A stretch of DNA of 64,000 nucleotides from an uncultured Fretibacterium sp. (GTDB lineage: Bacteria; Synergistota; Synergistia; Synergistales; Aminobacteriaceae), in NCBI GenBank assembly GCA_937911045.1, contig CALEPX010000030.1, positions 8,774-72,773 on the forward strand, given 5' to 3'. Position 1 is the first letter of the stretch; each line of letters begins with the position of its first letter. The translations under genes were made by a program, and so were the position numbers. The notes below the pieces were generated by a model that saw only the letters and a program-made list of their open reading frames with translations, ran no database searches and was not told the DNA's origin. This document shows positions 63,058 to 64,000 of this stretch, in pieces.

Positions 63058-63219
63058 TCAGATTTTTTTGTTTTTAATCAGGAAAATCCAAAATTCTTTT
63101 ATAGAATTTCCTACAAATTTTATTACGACCTTAAAAATCGCAAGTACCAAACCAATCAACCACAGAAAATAATAAAGATATAACAGCAACGTTGCAAAGC
63201 CCATAATAAAAGCAAGCAT
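63058..63219 (-). CDS. 53-residue hydrophobic protein
   Basis: Too short for routine calls but well supported: GGAGG sits 9 bases before ATG 63219, and TATAAT lies at 63255-63260 on the same strand. Residues 3-34 are strongly hydrophobic (MGFATLLLYLYYFLWLIGLVLAIF), followed by a basic amphipathic end (NSIKEFWIFLIKNKKI). It resembles small membrane toxins or phage-type small membrane proteins in form only. It lies between two decayed repeats. Confidence 0.6.
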   Translation of the reverse strand: MLAFIMGFATLLLYLYYFLWLIGLVLAIFKVVIKFVGNSIKEFWIFLIKNKKI

Positions 63220-63280
63220 TGAAATCAACCTCCAATTTCAGATTATTTTCGATAATTATACACTATCTTCAAAGTGAAAA

Positions 63281-63308
63281 GGCTCACCCCCGCGTGTGTA
63301 GGGAACAA
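63281..63308. repeat. degenerate CRISPR repeat
   Basis: GGCTCACCCCCGCGTGTG then TAGGGAACAA: about 24 of 28 match the array repeat. It lies directly upstream of the -10 of the 53-residue gene and cuts the frame of a short ORF starting at 63340 on the minus strand. Confidence 0.85.
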
Positions 63309-63353
63309 TTTATAAGCTCTTGCAAAGCGATAACTTGCATTATCATACCTCCC

Positions 63354-63587
63354 TTAATACCACATTACTAAAGCTTTTTCCGGAGATTTTTCTTTTTTCT
63401 GATATTCGTCTATACTATGCTAGGCTTGTCCTGCATACACTGAACGCTCACCCGGGCACGGTTTATCATGTATGCGTTTGCCAGTTTTACGCATTAGCGA
63501 AACAATTCCGAACTTCTCGCCACCTTCAGGGTAATAACGATACGTTACTTTGTCTTCCGTCAATGATTCTAACACCAAATCTTCCAT
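63354..63587 (-). pseudogene. small conserved-looking gene with an in-frame amber stop
   Basis: ATG 63587 with AAAAGGAAT upstream reads 55 codons to TAG at 63420-63422; the same frame then continues 21 codons to TAA, and the two parts look like one protein (RYYPEGGEKFGIVSL, YAGQA, stop, HSIDEYQKKEKSPEKALVMWY). I recall similar small bacterial proteins ending in a WY, but no function. A single-base change of a Leu or Trp codon to TAG would explain it. A second start with GGGAGG follows at 63340 and is cut short by the repeat. Confidence 0.5.
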
Positions 63588-63634
63588 TATTCCTTTTTCT
63601 CATTCCATATCTAAACTGCGAAGCACATCAGAGG

Positions 63635-64000
63635 GATTACTCCCAACTTGTGCGGGGAACAGTTGCCGCTTCTTCATCCGCGATTGCTTTGGCACTGCTC
63701 ACCTCCGCGTGTGCGGGGAACAGGAACGATCTTCCTGAACAGTTCCGTCACAGCCAGGATCACCCCCGCGTGTGCGGGGAACAGTTGATGGTCGCCATGG
63801 CGGAGTCCCGGGCTGAAGGATCACCCCCGCGTGTGCGGGGAACAGATCCGGTAGATTACGACGCCTCATGCCGTTGACGGATCACCCCCGCGTGTGCGGG
63901 GAACAGAAAACGGCTTGGTCGACGCCGCGTCGGTGGAACAGATCACCCCCGCGTGTGCGGGGAACAGAAATATTTATCCTAAGTTCTGATTGAAAGTAAC
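63635..64000 (-). CRISPR. type I-E-like CRISPR array (runs off the window)
   Basis: Six 28-base repeats at 63635, 63696, 63757, 63818, 63879 and 63940, with exact 61-base period and 33-base spacers; the last visible spacer ends at 64000. The core GTGTGCGGGGAACAG is constant; the first repeat is clearly decayed and the second mildly, marking the old (trailer) end on the left. By comparison with E. coli-type repeats, transcription is on the minus strand and the leader is to the right. No cas genes are in the window. Confidence 0.95.

Larger units (their letters stand above)
62818..63634. other. low-GC zone with decayed CRISPR repeats and small minus-strand ORFs
   Basis: Holds degenerate repeats at 62889, 63015 and 63281, and small ORFs at 62934, 63058 and 63354, listed separately. 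Plus-strand ORFs here are shadows. Confidence 0.6.

Noticed and set aside
63320..63877. Plus-strand frame of 185 codons through the CRISPR array
   Set aside because: It translates repeats and spacers and covers a better-supported minus-strand gene.
1..64000. Insertion sequences, integrases or prophage genes
   Set aside because: No transposase, integrase or phage structural motif was found in any frame I read; the low-GC end has repeats but no mobility gene.

Overview
The window reads as a stretch of chromosome from a member of the Synergistota (Synergistetes), probably an uncultured gut or anaerobic lineage. The evidence is two proteins with a Synergist-CTERM-like tail (Cys-rich junction, membrane segment, basic end), diaminopimelate-type cell-wall genes, a diderm-style signal peptidase/PBP1a/lipoprotein set, many amino-acid ABC transport genes and a flavin-based extracellular reductase that suits an anaerobe. 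Base composition is moderate and even until about 61.9 kb, after which it drops and coding becomes sparse.

Layout. 1-13 kb: end of a CTERM protein, a secreted tannase-like hydrolase, prfB with its programmed frameshift, an S55-type protease, then a packed operon tmk-yaaR-holB-ricT-punA, a secreted M23 peptidase, an NAD(P)HX epimerase and a large secreted CTERM protein. 13-16.4 kb (minus): PBP1a and a C39-like protein. 16.5-20.7 kb: rpmG, tRNA-Trp, secE, nusG, rplK, rplA, L10 leader, rplJ, rplL. 20.7-29.1 kb: DUF362 ferredoxin, an amino-acid ABC system with a circularly permuted binding protein, rplY, pth, a three-FMN-domain fumarate-reductase-like flavoprotein, DUF1622. 29.1-34.9 kb (minus): lepB-rbgA-rnhB-Sel1 protein-ylqG-ylqH-yraN, the order known from Bacillus with one insertion. 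35-42.9 kb: dapF, an orphan small-RNA unit, a CPA2 antiporter, copper ATPase, a TPR/beta-propeller protein, DUF554. 42.9-58.5 kb: thrC-thrB-yfcE; a minus-strand operon dapF2-[binding-protein array fused to permease]-[ATPase with extra C-terminal domain]; thiS-F-G-H-E-nagZ; an ATP-grasp/alpha-E/transglutaminase operon; ybaK. 58.6-61.9 kb: a small sugar-modification cluster (truncated GntR, aminotransferase, acetyltransferase, SDR, acyl carrier). 61.9-64 kb: a low-GC zone with small minus-strand ORFs separated by decayed CRISPR repeats, leading into an intact type I-E-like CRISPR array that runs off the right end.

Most interesting points: (1) two unrelated loci carry SBP_bac_3 binding proteins whose lobes are in permuted order, once as a single C-lobe/N-lobe protein and once as C-lobe/(N-C)/(N-C)/N-lobe fused to a permease; (2) the second locus is translationally coupled to a dapF paralogue that has lost two Asn residues expected to hold the distal end of diaminopimelate, suggesting a different substrate; (3) a free-standing minus-strand RNA unit with near-consensus promoter and terminator lies between dapF and the antiporter; (4) degenerate CRISPR repeats alternate with tiny ORFs at the old end of the array; (5) housekeeping genes carry hexanucleotide repeat tracts and many intergenic junctions carry exact tandem duplications of 8-14 bp.
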